DNA of 64,000 nt from Zoogloea sp041904905 (GCF_041904905.1 NZ_JAYRMI010000011.1:16078-80077); one strand, 5' to 3'. Shown: positions 19,462 through 27,976, numbered from the stretch's first letter. Program-made: numbers and translations. Notes: a model not told the origin generated them from the sequence alone.

Positions 19462-20394
19462 ATGGACATCGCTCAGCTCCGTCAGACCCTCGAACACGAT
19501 GCGCTCGCCCTCGTCTTCATGAACGTGCTGCTCCAGCAGATCGGCCTGCCCGTGCCGGCGGTGCCGACGCTGCTGGTGGCGGGCAGCCTGGCGGCCAGCC
19601 CGTGGGCGCTGGGCAAGGTGCTGGCGGCGGCCATCGTGGCCTCGGTGATCGCCGATGTGATCTGGTATGCGGCGGGGCGGCGCTTCGGCTACCGGGTGCT
19701 GGCCGGGCTGTGCCGGCTGTCGATCAACCCGGCTTCGTGCGTGAGCCAGACCGAGGCGCGCTTCGTGCGCTGGGGGCTGTCGTCGCTGGTGGTGGCGAAG
19801 TTCGTGCCGGGCTTTTCGACCGTGGCGCCGCCGATCGCGGGGGCGCTGCGCATGGCGCGCACGGGTTTCCTGCTGGCGGCGGCGGTGGGCGCGGGCTTGT
19901 GGGCCGGGCTGGCGTTGGGCGCCGGCTGGCTGATGAAGGACACGGTGCAGGCCGTGATCGACGGGCTGGAGGCGAATGCGGGCCGCGCGGTGGGCGTGGC
20001 GCTGGGGCTGCTTGCCGTCTGGCTGGGCTGGAAGCTGTGGCAGAAATACCGTTTCCGCCGCCTGCAGGTGCCGATGGTGACGCCCGCCGACCTGCTGGCG
20101 CAGATCGGTGACGGGGTGCGTCCGCTGATTCTCGACCTGCGCGGTGCCTCGATGGTGGCCGAGCTGGGCCCCATCCCCGGCGCGCGGGTGGCCGAGCACG
20201 ACAGGCTGGCGGACGCGCTGGGGGATTGGCCGAAGGATGGGCTGGTCGTGACCCTGTGCGCCTGCCCCGAGGACGCCGGGGCGATCCAGGCGGCGCGGCA
20301 CCTGCTGGGCGAAGGTTATCTCTCGGTGCGGGCGCTGGCCGGGGGCTACGAGGCCTGGCAGGCCGCGGGCGGGCTGGACTGGCCCGGGCGTTAG
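19462..20394 (+). CDS. DedA-family membrane protein fused to rhodanese domain
   Basis: Protein of 310 residues. Residues 1-200 are a DedA/SNARE-associated membrane domain with the family segments QIGLPVPAVPTLLVAG and VVAKFVPGFSTVAPPIAGAL and a helix near 178-195. Residues about 205-310 form a rhodanese domain with LILDLRG and the active-site loop TLCACPEDAGA, in which the second cysteine occupies the catalytic position. DedA proteins act in lipid carrier flipping and membrane homeostasis; the attached rhodanese suggests sulfur or redox handling at the membrane. The stop codon overlaps the convergent pirin gene by a few bases. Confidence 0.88.
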   Translation: MDIAQLRQTLEHDALALVFMNVLLQQIGLPVPAVPTLLVAGSLAASPWALGKVLAAAIVASVIADVIWYAAGRRFGYRVLAGLCRLSINPASCVSQTEARFVRWGLSSLVVAKFVPGFSTVAPPIAGALRMARTGFLLAAAVGAGLWAGLALGAGWLMKDTVQAVIDGLEANAGRAVGVALGLLAVWLGWKLWQKYRFRRLQVPMVTPADLLAQIGDGVRPLILDLRGASMVAELGPIPGARVAEHDRLADALGDWPKDGLVVTLCACPEDAGAIQAARHLLGEGYLSVRALAGGYEAWQAAGGLDWPGR

Positions 20395-21281
20395 GCTGTC
20401 CAGGGCAGCGGCGGCGCGACGAGGCGCCGGTCTTCGCCGCCCTTCACCGGCCCGAAGCGGGCGTTGTCCGCGTCCCCGCCGCCCGCCCAATCCCGCTGGG
20501 CGCGGGCGATGGCGGCCTTGTCGTGGCCGACGAAGTTCCACCACATGATGACCGGCTCGCCGAAAGGCTCGCCGCCCACCAGCAGGATGCGGCTGCCGGC
20601 GGTGAGGTCGAGGGCGATCCGCTCGCGCCCCGGCGGCAGATAGGCGAACTCGTCGGTGGCGAAGTGCTGGCCGGCGATGTCCATGCCGCCTTCCAGCGGC
20701 AGCAGGCCGTATTCGAAGCTGGGGTCGAGGGGAAGCTCGAGCTGCGCGTCGCGGCTGGCGAGGAGGTCCATGCCCACCAGCGGGGTGTGGATGCGGGCGG
20801 GGGATGCGTGGCCCCCGAAGCGTCCGGCCAGCAGGGTGAGGGTGCAGCCGGCGTCCTGCCAGCGGGGCAGGTCCGGGTAGTGCTCGAAGGCCGGCGGGCA
20901 GTCGGCGAGCTGGGGCGGCAGGGCGATCCACAGCTGGGCGGCGTGGAGCCGGCGGGCGTCGGGGGCGCTGTCTTCGGTGTGGACGATGCCGCGGCCGGCG
21001 GTCATCAGGTTGACCTGACCGGGGCGAATCCACTGCGCGTGGCCCAGGCTGTCCCGGTGCAACACCTCGCCGTCGATCAGCCAGGTGAAGGTCTGCAGGC
21101 AGGTGTGGGGGTGGGCGCCCACGTGCATGCCGCTGCCGGGGGCGAAATCCACCGGCCCGGCGTGATCCAGAAAGCACCAGGCGCCCACCATGCGGCGCTG
21201 GCGGGTGGGCAGGGCGCGGCGGACGATCATGCCTTCGCCCAGGTCGGCGGCGCGGGGCTGGATGCGTTCGATGGGGCTCAT
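20391..21281 (-). CDS. Pirin-family cupin protein
   Basis: Bicupin of 296 residues with the pirin metal site: HVGAHPHTCLQTFTWLIDGE gives two histidines, and GRGIVHTEDS gives the third histidine and a glutamate. The C-terminal cupin is present (LLVGGEPFGEPVIMWWNFVG). Pirins bind Fe; some are quercetinases or redox-linked regulators, and the role here is unknown. It is followed on the same strand by nothing but the convergent dedA fusion, and preceded by the OsmC gene 15 bp upstream, so the two stress-type genes probably form an operon. Confidence 0.9.
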   Translation of the reverse strand: MSPIERIQPRAADLGEGMIVRRALPTRQRRMVGAWCFLDHAGPVDFAPGSGMHVGAHPHTCLQTFTWLIDGEVLHRDSLGHAQWIRPGQVNLMTAGRGIVHTEDSAPDARRLHAAQLWIALPPQLADCPPAFEHYPDLPRWQDAGCTLTLLAGRFGGHASPARIHTPLVGMDLLASRDAQLELPLDPSFEYGLLPLEGGMDIAGQHFATDEFAYLPPGRERIALDLTAGSRILLVGGEPFGEPVIMWWNFVGHDKAAIARAQRDWAGGGDADNARFGPVKGGEDRRLVAPPLPWTA

Positions 21282-21296
21282 GGGGCGGCGCCGGGT

Positions 21297-21704
21297 TCAG
21301 GCGAGGGTGGTGAGCACGCGCACCTCGCCGGTGAGCAGCTTGTGCATCGGGCAGGCGTTGGCGATCTTCAGCAGTTGGGCGCGCTGCTCGTCGGTGAGGT
21401 CGCCTTCGAGATGGACCTGCCGGACGATGTCGTTGCCGGCCGCGGGCTTGCCGGCGGGGTTGAGGGCCAGCTCGACGCGCACGCCGGTGAGGGGCATCTG
21501 CTTGCGGGTGGCCACCATGCGGATGGTGATCGCGGTGCACGCGCCGAGCCCGGCGAGGATCAGCCGGTCGGGGGCCGGGGCGGTGTTGCCGCCGCCGATG
21601 TCGGGTGGCTCGTCGGCCTGCCAGGTGTGGCCGAGGTCGTCGGTGAAGCTGACGAGGTAGGGGGTGTCGTGGAGGACGGCGGTGACGGCGGGCGTTCCGG
21701 ACAT
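21297..21704 (-). CDS. OsmC/Ohr-family peroxide reductase
   Basis: Protein of 135 residues with the two reactive cysteines of the OsmC family: C56 in AGLGACTAITIRM and C118 in IANACPMHKLL. Such proteins reduce organic or fatty acid hydroperoxides with thiols such as lipoyl groups. Length is normal. A pirin gene follows 15 bp downstream on the same strand. No OhrR-type regulator is adjacent, so this is more likely OsmC/YhfA-like than an inducible Ohr. Confidence 0.87.
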   Translation of the reverse strand: MSGTPAVTAVLHDTPYLVSFTDDLGHTWQADEPPDIGGGNTAPAPDRLILAGLGACTAITIRMVATRKQMPLTGVRVELALNPAGKPAAGNDIVRQVHLEGDLTDEQRAQLLKIANACPMHKLLTGEVRVLTTLA

Positions 21705-21776
21705 GAGGGCTCCCTGGTGGTGGCTGCCCGCCGGCTGCGGGCCGTGTGAAATCCGACCGCCGCCGCCGGGCAGGGT

Positions 21777-22418
21777 TCAGTCGGCGTCCAGCAGCGGGCG
21801 GGTCTGCCAGTTGAAGCGGAGGGTGAGCATCCGCGCGACGAAGAACAGGGCGATGGTGGCCCAGCCGGCGGGTTCGGGGGCGATGCGCAGGGCGAGGGTG
21901 AGGGTGAGGAAGGCGATGCAGGCGAGGAGCGCCAGCAGCGCGAAGAACTGGCCGGGCTGGAGGATGGCGGGCACCTCGCGGACGATCATGTCCCGCAGCA
22001 CGCCGCCGCCCACTGCGCTGATGGCGCCCACCAGCACCACGCCGGGCAGGGGAATGCCGGCCGCCAGGGCGAGCTGCAGGCCCACCACCGCGAAGGCCGG
22101 GGTGCCGATGGCGTCGATGGTGCCCACCAGCCTGTCCACCACCCGCCGGTGGGCGATGCTGCGCCGGAACACGCCGACCAGCAGGGTGGCGGTGAGGATC
22201 AGGGGCAGGTAGATAGGGTCGGTGAGTACGGGCGGGGTGCGCTGCAGGAAGACCCCGTCCCGCAGGATGCTGCCGCCCATGGAGGTGAGCAGCGCCAGTA
22301 CGAACACCCCGACGATGTCGTGGCGCTTGCGCAGGGCCACCACCGCGCCCGACAAGGCCCAGGCGAAGGTGGCCAGGTAGTCGAAGTAGACCGGGATCTG
22401 GAAGGCGCTGGCGGGCAT
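21777..22418 (-). CDS. TRIC-type (UPF0126/YicG) membrane channel protein
   Basis: Inner-membrane protein of 213 residues with two repeats of three helices and the glycine-rich family motifs LTSMGGSILRDGVF and SAVGGGVLRDMIVREVP. The family includes the prokaryotic TRIC trimeric cation channels; ion selectivity is not evident. The ATG at 22416-22418 is chosen. A TTG seven codons upstream (22439) would overlap the end of the diguanylate cyclase gene and add a polar stretch. It lies 10 bp after that gene on the same strand, so it may belong to the same transcript. Confidence 0.85.
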   Translation of the reverse strand: MPASAFQIPVYFDYLATFAWALSGAVVALRKRHDIVGVFVLALLTSMGGSILRDGVFLQRTPPVLTDPIYLPLILTATLLVGVFRRSIAHRRVVDRLVGTIDAIGTPAFAVVGLQLALAAGIPLPGVVLVGAISAVGGGVLRDMIVREVPAILQPGQFFALLALLACIAFLTLTLALRIAPEPAGWATIALFFVARMLTLRFNWQTRPLLDAD

Positions 22419-22428
22419 GGCGGGTGGG

Positions 22429-23916
22429 TCAGTCGGCAAACTTGAGCCGGTCGCGGCCGAGGCTCTTGGCCCGGTACATGGCGTCGTCGGCGCTCTTCAT
22501 GAGGCTGACGTCGTCGCCGCCGTGTTCGGGGAAGATGCCGATGCCGATGGAGGCGGAGATCTGCAGCGTGTGGCCGTCGATGGCGAAGGGCTGGACGAGG
22601 GCCGCGCGGATGCGGTCGGCCACCGGTTCGGCGTCCGCCCGGTCGTCGATGTGGGGCAGCAGCACCACGAACTCGTCGCCGCCGATGCGGGCCAGGGTGT
22701 CGGATTCGCGCAGGCAGTCGCGCATCCGGGCGGCGGCGGCGATCAGCAGGCGGTCGCCGATGGCGTGGCCGAGGCTGTCGTTGACGCCCTTGAAGCGGTC
22801 GAGGTCGACGAACATCAGGCCGGCCTTGCTGCGGTCGCGGCGGGCACGGGCCAGGGCGGCGCGCAGCCGGTCGGAGAACAGGGCGCGGTTGGGGAGCTGG
22901 GTGAGCGGGTCGTGCTGGGCCATGTGGCGCATCCGCTCCTCGCTCTCGCGCAGTTCGCGGGTCATGGCCTGGGCGCGGGCGTGGGCCCGGCTGCGGGCGG
23001 TGACCAGCAGCCAGGTGAAGAGCCCCAGCAGCACGCTGCCGCAGATGCCGGCCACCGCGATGATGCGCTCGGAGCGGCGGCTGTGACGTTCGTCGAAGGC
23101 GGGGGTGGTGAAGATCCGCACCGTCCAGCTGTGCTGCGGAAAGCTGATGTGCTCGGTGGCGCTGAAGCGTGGCGGGGGCTGCGTGTCGGCGCCGGGGTGG
23201 GAGTCGAACAGGAGGTTGTCGGGGGTGGCGATGGCGCCGTCGTGGATGCGGATCGCCACGCCGGGAATGCCTTCGCCGTAGAGGCTGGCCATCAGGTCGC
23301 GCACCCGGAAGGCGCTGTGGACCCAGCCGCGCAGGGCGGCCTGACGGGCGGCGGTGCTGTCGAGGGGGTGCCGCCGGTCGTACACGGCCAGGAAGATGAC
23401 CACCGCCGGGGGGCCGTCGGGCCGGTCGGTGAGCAGTCGGACCCGCGGGGTGACGGCGATGTCGCCGGAATCCCGGGCCTGCAGCATGGCGGTGCGTCGG
23501 GGCGGGCTGTCGAGGAGATCGGCGCCAAGGGCGGGGCGGTTGTCCGGGCTGTCGGGGGCGACGTACACGATCGGGGCCGGCTGGCCTTCGCCCTGCCAGC
23601 GGGTGAACAGGAAGGCTTGCAGGCCCGAGAAGCCGGGGCCCTGGGCGAGGGCATCCACGAAGACGCCGAAGTCGTCGCGGCTCACCTGCCCGGAGGCGTC
23701 GAACAGGCCGCGGGCCGCGCGCAGCATCTGCTCGTAGTTCACCAGGCGCTGCTCGATGCGGGTGCTGGCCAGACGTACGCTCACGTCGAAGTCGGCGCGC
23801 AGGCTGGCGTCGAGGTTCTGCCGTTCGTGCCACCACAGCCAGCCGCTCACCGTGAGGGTGAACAGCCCGACGGCGGTGGGCAGGAGCAGCTCCTTCAGGT
23901 GGCCGGGGAGTCTCAA
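22429..23916 (-). CDS. CHASE-GGDEF diguanylate cyclase
   Basis: Membrane c-di-GMP synthase of 495 residues: helix 11-29, a periplasmic CHASE-type sensor (about 40-280; core LVNYEQMLRAARGLFDASGQ), a second helix near 285-308, then GGDEF (about 330-495). The active loop RIGGDEF is intact and is preceded by the inhibitory-site motif RESD five residues upstream, so product feedback is expected. CHASE domains often sense small ligands. The gene overlaps the upstream periplasmic binding protein by four bases (ATGA), which suggests that the binding protein modulates the sensor. Confidence 0.92.
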   Translation of the reverse strand: MRLPGHLKELLLPTAVGLFTLTVSGWLWWHERQNLDASLRADFDVSVRLASTRIEQRLVNYEQMLRAARGLFDASGQVSRDDFGVFVDALAQGPGFSGLQAFLFTRWQGEGQPAPIVYVAPDSPDNRPALGADLLDSPPRRTAMLQARDSGDIAVTPRVRLLTDRPDGPPAVVIFLAVYDRRHPLDSTAARQAALRGWVHSAFRVRDLMASLYGEGIPGVAIRIHDGAIATPDNLLFDSHPGADTQPPPRFSATEHISFPQHSWTVRIFTTPAFDERHSRRSERIIAVAGICGSVLLGLFTWLLVTARSRAHARAQAMTRELRESEERMRHMAQHDPLTQLPNRALFSDRLRAALARARRDRSKAGLMFVDLDRFKGVNDSLGHAIGDRLLIAAAARMRDCLRESDTLARIGGDEFVVLLPHIDDRADAEPVADRIRAALVQPFAIDGHTLQISASIGIGIFPEHGGDDVSLMKSADDAMYRAKSLGRDRLKFAD

Positions 23917-24725
23917 AATCGGGTCATCTCCCGGGCGAGATCGGGTTTGAAGTATTTCTCGAAGATGCGCTCGACGGTGCCGTCCGCCCGCATCCGGTCG
24001 ATCAGGGCGCGCCAGCGGGCCTGCTCGGCGGGGGGGATGGCGGCGCGGGAGACGATCAGCCCGTGGGGCACCGGCGGGTCGTCGAATTCGAGGATGGTCG
24101 TCTGCTGGCGCAGGTGGGTGCTCTCGACGGCGGGGTAGTCGAAGGGCTCGACGATCATGCCCTGGATCCGGTTGGCCAGCAGGGTTTCGTAGAGGGGGGC
24201 GAGGCCGGTGGCGTAGCTCACTCGCAGGCTGGCGTCCAGCTCGTCCACCAGCCGGTTGGCGCTGGGGCTGTAGCGGAAGCTGCGGATGGCGCCCAGGCGC
24301 AGGCCGGGGGCGCGCGGGAAGTCGGCGACCCGCTGGATGCCCGCGTCGCGCCGCACCAGCAGGTAATACTTGTTGGAGAAGTACCAGGCGAAGGCGGCGA
24401 AGCGTTCCCGCTGGGGGTTGGCGATGCCGGACAGGCTGAAGTCGAGGCCACCGGATTCGATGAGCTGCCAGATCCGCGCCCGGGGCATCGCCACGATGTT
24501 GAACCGGCAGCCGCTGCGGCGGACGAGTTCGTCGGCGATGTCCTTGTCGATGCCCTCGCCGGTCTGGCGCGAGTAGAGCAGACCGTGCTCGTGCAGGGCC
24601 AGGGTGTAGGTGCGGGAACAGTCGGGAGGGGCCGTTTCACTGGCCAGGGCGCCAGGGGCGCTTGCCACGGCCAGCGTCAGCAGCACGGGCAGGGCGAACG
24701 GGCGCAGCAGGCTCTCGGTTCTCAC
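23913..24725 (-). CDS. Periplasmic solute-binding protein, family 3
   Basis: Secreted protein of 270 residues (signal peptide to about ALA-SETAP) of the polar amino-acid-binding fold. Family signs are GIDKDIADELVRRSGCRFNIV, DFSLSGIANPQRERFAAFA and a closing helix with FEKYFKPD. No ABC transporter genes are nearby. Its stop overlaps the start of the CHASE-diguanylate cyclase gene, so it probably acts as a sensor input. Such stand-alone family-3 binding proteins are also found as extracytoplasmic domains of GGDEF proteins, which supports this reading. The ligand is unknown. Confidence 0.85.
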   Translation of the reverse strand: MRTESLLRPFALPVLLTLAVASAPGALASETAPPDCSRTYTLALHEHGLLYSRQTGEGIDKDIADELVRRSGCRFNIVAMPRARIWQLIESGGLDFSLSGIANPQRERFAAFAWYFSNKYYLLVRRDAGIQRVADFPRAPGLRLGAIRSFRYSPSANRLVDELDASLRVSYATGLAPLYETLLANRIQGMIVEPFDYPAVESTHLRQQTTILEFDDPPVPHGLIVSRAAIPPAEQARWRALIDRMRADGTVERIFEKYFKPDLAREMTRF

Positions 24726-24879
24726 GGATCGCTCTCCGGGGGTGAGTTCTTGTTATTGCGTGACACTTTTTTTCGGATTCTAGGCGCGATTCGAGTTGTG
24801 CGTCCTGCCTTTGTCGCAGGTCGGCTGCGTGAATGGCCGGCGTGCTAAGTTCAGCGCTTTCCATGCACCGGGAGCGGGC

Positions 24880-25689
24880 ATGTCTCCGAGTTTTCGCGCC
24901 GGGGCGCGGGTGGGGTTCCGGGCCTGTCTGCCGGTGTCGGTGGGGCTGGTGCCGTGGGCGCTGGTCACCGGGCTGGCGATGGTCGGCGCGGGGTTTTCCA
25001 CCGTGCAGGCGATGGGCATGAGCCTGATCGTCTTCGGCGCCACCGCGCAGCTGGGCACCCTGCCGCTGATCGTTGCCGGCGCGCCCCTGGGGCTGATCGT
25101 GGCCACCGCGCTGGTGGTGAATCTGCGCTTCCTGATCTTCAGCGCGGCGCTGGCGCGGCCGCTGGCGGGTGGCCGTCCGGCCCTGCGCTGGTTGTGCGGC
25201 TATCTGCTTACCGACGGGGTGTTCGCCACCATGCTCGAGCGCCTGCGCACCGAGCCCGATCCGGCGTGGCGGCTGGGGGCCTATCTGGCGCCGTCGTTGT
25301 GGTGCGCGCTGGTGTGGCAGACGTCCACGCTGGTGGGCGTGCTGGCGGCGGGGTCGATCCCGCGCAACTGGTCGCTGGCGTTCATGGCGAGCATCGCGCT
25401 GCTGGTGCTCCTGGTGCCGATGGCGCGGATGCGTCCGATGCTGGTCTCGGCGGCCACCGGCGGCGTGCTCGCGGTGGTGCAGCGGGCCCTGCGCTATGCG
25501 CCAGCGGCCGCGCTGGCGGCCATCGTGGTGCCGGATGTGGTGCTGGTGGCGGGGGCGGTCGAGGTGTTCAACCCCAAGCTGGGGGCGGCGATTGCCGCGG
25601 TGTTGGCGGCGGGCGCCTCACGCAACCCGTGGCTGCCTTTTGTGGCGGGGATGGCGGCGTTGTGGGGGCTGCGCAGGGTGGCGGGCTGA
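24880..25689 (+). CDS. AzlC-AzlD in-frame fusion, amino-acid exporter type
   Basis: Membrane protein of 269 residues. Residues 1-200 match AzlC, the large subunit of branched-chain amino acid exporters (GLVPWALVTGLAMVGAGFS, LGTLPLIVAGAPLGLIVATA, VNLRFLIFSAAL). Residues about 203-269 resemble the second half of AzlD (LRYAPAAALAAIVVPDVVL, then NPKLGAAIAAVLAAG and FVAGMAALWGLR). The first AzlD helix region appears to be absent. The ATG at 24880 fits the family start; a longer frame upstream is rejected. Whether the shortened fusion transports is unknown. Confidence 0.8.
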   Translation: MSPSFRAGARVGFRACLPVSVGLVPWALVTGLAMVGAGFSTVQAMGMSLIVFGATAQLGTLPLIVAGAPLGLIVATALVVNLRFLIFSAALARPLAGGRPALRWLCGYLLTDGVFATMLERLRTEPDPAWRLGAYLAPSLWCALVWQTSTLVGVLAAGSIPRNWSLAFMASIALLVLLVPMARMRPMLVSAATGGVLAVVQRALRYAPAAALAAIVVPDVVLVAGAVEVFNPKLGAAIAAVLAAGASRNPWLPFVAGMAALWGLRRVAG

Positions 25690-25806
25690 TTGAACTCGGT
25701 CGGTCTTGCGCCGACGGGTCCATCGCGCCAAGGTTTAGCGCAGATCGGCGGCGGTCAGGGGCCGTTGGCGGATACGGTTTATTGTTTCGGCAGTCCAATC
25801 CATGAT

Positions 25807-26913
25807 TTATGCCCCCTGACAGAGATCGATCATCTTGATGGTGTGGCGGGCCTTGAGGCGCTCGCCGGTGGCATGCTTGAAGGCGATCTTGCAGCCGTCC
25901 GGCGAGACCGCCAGCCCACGATGGGTGTTGTCGAAGCTGGCGCGGTCGTTGCCGACCAGCCAGGCAGCCAGACGCACCACCTTCCCGTCACGGGCGAGAT
26001 AGATACCGCTGGTCGCCTTGTTGGGGAACAGCGCCCCTTCCCAGACGAAATCGTTTGTCAAGACAATGCCGATTTTCGTCAAGGCGGCCAGCCGGGAGGA
26101 GAGTACAGCCGAAAAATCAGGGGGCAGGGATAAACGCTGAACCGTGCCATCAGGATGCAAAACTGGGAGTACCGCCTGAGGACTCTGGTTGACGAGTTGC
26201 CGCAATACGTAAACCCCCGCCCAATCCTCCCACCAGGCCCCCTGCATCTCCGGCCAGCGCATATCCAAAGGCTGGCGACTGCCGTCGGGGCGCACCCAGA
26301 TCACGGGGTTGTCTTCCGGGTTCGATTTTTCCTTCAGGGTTCGTGCCAGAACGCCATCCTGGACTCGCAGTTGGTACGTCCAGTATTCCGGTGCGACAGC
26401 CCTTGAATCACCGTCATGTAGCTGACAGGTAAATTTGTCACGTTGTTTGGGTGGATCTCCAGGGCGATAGCCAGGCATTAGTGCTTCTTGCCCGTATTGT
26501 CCCTTTCTAAACCAGGATTCAGCTTGTCCTGTCTCTCGATTCGGGGTTTCCCAGTAATACGACACATACCCATGATAGGCACAATACAGTTTCCCCTCGC
26601 CCAGATCCTTGATCTCATCGGTTCGGGTGTTCCACACCACCACCCGGCCCGGAGCAAAATGGTCCTGGCGGTCGGCGTTGTAGAGTCGGGTCTGCAGTCG
26701 GGGCTCGCCGGGCTTCAGGGCGGAGAAGATGACCTTCTCGTTATCGATCCATTCGACCACCGTCGCCTCATCGACCTGAACCTCGACCCTGCTTTCCTTG
26801 ACCGGAAAGGGGTAGTCGCGCTCGGGAAAGGGGCCGCTGAACTCGAAGGCCGCGGCGGGCTGCATCAGCCAAGCCTGGCTGAACAGACAGAGCAGGTATT
26901 GAGGCGTTTTCAT
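25807..26913 (-). CDS. Unrecognised secreted protein, possibly beta-propeller
   Basis: No family was recognised with confidence. The 368-residue product begins with a signal peptide (MKTPQYLLCLFSQAWLM to about AAA-FEFSG). It is rich in aromatic residues and contains short repeats of the kind seen in TolB/WD40-like propellers, such as GLAVSPDGCKIAFKH near the end and WVRPDGSRQPLDMRW in the middle. Base composition is clearly less GC-rich than its neighbours, especially 26150-26700, which suggests recent acquisition. A decayed copy of its 3' part lies immediately upstream. The ATG at 26911-26913 is chosen because the signal peptide starts there. Confidence 0.65.
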   Translation of the reverse strand: MKTPQYLLCLFSQAWLMQPAAAFEFSGPFPERDYPFPVKESRVEVQVDEATVVEWIDNEKVIFSALKPGEPRLQTRLYNADRQDHFAPGRVVVWNTRTDEIKDLGEGKLYCAYHGYVSYYWETPNRETGQAESWFRKGQYGQEALMPGYRPGDPPKQRDKFTCQLHDGDSRAVAPEYWTYQLRVQDGVLARTLKEKSNPEDNPVIWVRPDGSRQPLDMRWPEMQGAWWEDWAGVYVLRQLVNQSPQAVLPVLHPDGTVQRLSLPPDFSAVLSSRLAALTKIGIVLTNDFVWEGALFPNKATSGIYLARDGKVVRLAAWLVGNDRASFDNTHRGLAVSPDGCKIAFKHATGERLKARHTIKMIDLCQGA

Positions 26914-26939
26914 GGTGAGTGCCGCTGAGGTATGGGTTT

Positions 26940-27045
26940 GCTCGTCCGGTCTGCGGTGAGTGTTGTCGACACGGACGCGGTCGTTGCCAGCGAGCCAGCG
27001 GCCAGCCAATCGCATCATCGGTTGGCTGAGCTTCCCGCCGCCCAT
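26940..27045 (-). pseudogene. Decayed fragment of a paralogue of the 25807-26913 gene
   Basis: The minus strand encodes RLAGRWLAGNDRVRVDNTHR, which closely matches RLAAWLVGNDRASFDNTHR in the C-terminal part of the downstream secreted protein. DNA identity is high over about 60 bp (for example both share GACCGCG-type sequence around GTGTTGTCGA and GCGGTCGTTGCC on the plus strand). The rest of the paralogue is absent. This looks like the remnant of a tandem duplication or of recombination between copies. It has no recognisable start and no family domain. Confidence 0.6.
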
Positions 27046-27115
27046 TTGAAGAAGTCCTCCGGATCAAGTTGCCCGCTTGCATGCGTGCCCTTGTTGTGTC
27101 GCCCGGAGGGTGGGG

Positions 27116-27898
27116 TCAGGCTCTGTTTCGCTGCGCCCACGCGGCCATGGCGATGCCGGCGAGGATCATCGGCAGCGACAGCCACTGGCCCATCGACATG
27201 CCGAAGGTGAGCAGGCCGAGGAAGTCGTCGGGCTCGCGGCCGAATTCGGCGATGATGCGGAAGACGCCGTAGCCGATCAGGAAGGCCGCGGATACCATGC
27301 CGCGGGGCCGTGGCTTGGCAGAGAACCACCACAGCAGCGCGAACAGGGTGAGGCCCTCGAGGGCGAACTGATAGAGCTGCGACGGGTGGCGGGGCAGGCC
27401 ATCGACCTGCGGGAAGATCATCGCCCAAGGCACATCGGTGACGCGGCCGACGAGTTCGCCGTTGATGAAGTTGCCCATCCGCCCTGCGGCCAGGCCCAGG
27501 GGCACCAGTGGGGCGATGAAGTCGGTGACGGCCAGCCACGAGCGGCCGGTGCGCCGCCCGAACAGCCACATGGCGACCAGCACGCCCAGGAAGCCGCCGT
27601 GGAAGGCCATGCCGCCTTGCCACACGGCGAGGATCTCGGCCGGGTGGGCCAGGTAGTAGGCCGGCTTGTAGAAGAGCACGTAGCCCAGCCGCCCGCCGAG
27701 GATCACCCCGAGCACGCCGTAGAACAGCAGGTCGTCGATCTGCTGGGCGCTCCAGCCCGTTTCGGGCTGGCGCCGGGCGTGGATGCGCCCGAGGACCACG
27801 AAGAGGATGAAGGCGAGCAGGTACATCAGGCCGTACCAGCGGACCGCGAGGGGGCCGACGGCGATGGCGATGGGGTCGAACTGGGGATGGACGAACAT
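27116..27898 (-). CDS. lgt: Prolipoprotein diacylglyceryl transferase
   Basis: Inner-membrane enzyme of 260 residues that moves a diacylglyceryl group from phosphatidylglycerol to the lipobox cysteine of prolipoproteins, the first step of lipoprotein maturation. The Lgt signature GRMGNFINGELVGR is complete, and the conserved HGG of GGMAFHGGFLG and the R-rich loop after PSQLYQ are present, within seven predicted helices. Several lipoproteins in this window (the 14715 binding protein and MltA) would be substrates. Length is normal. Confidence 0.96.
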   Translation of the reverse strand: MFVHPQFDPIAIAVGPLAVRWYGLMYLLAFILFVVLGRIHARRQPETGWSAQQIDDLLFYGVLGVILGGRLGYVLFYKPAYYLAHPAEILAVWQGGMAFHGGFLGVLVAMWLFGRRTGRSWLAVTDFIAPLVPLGLAAGRMGNFINGELVGRVTDVPWAMIFPQVDGLPRHPSQLYQFALEGLTLFALLWWFSAKPRPRGMVSAAFLIGYGVFRIIAEFGREPDDFLGLLTFGMSMGQWLSLPMILAGIAMAAWAQRNRA

Positions 27899-27976
27899 GG
27901 GCTGGACTGGCTGCGGGTGGAGTCGGGCAGTGAGAGCGCGAGGGCGGCGGCGGGGTTCCCGCCACCCGGCGGGCGC

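Noticed and set aside
18162..19469. Long minus-strand frame across the EamA gene and the 21-bp array, with heptad-like repeats
   Set aside because: It lies antisense to a clear EamA transporter, has the arginine/histidine/glutamine-rich composition of a shadow frame, and the heptads simply reflect the 21-bp period.
25400..25520. Frameshift explaining the AzlC/AzlD junction
   Set aside because: The frame runs through without interruption, and neighbouring frames do not supply the missing AzlD segment.
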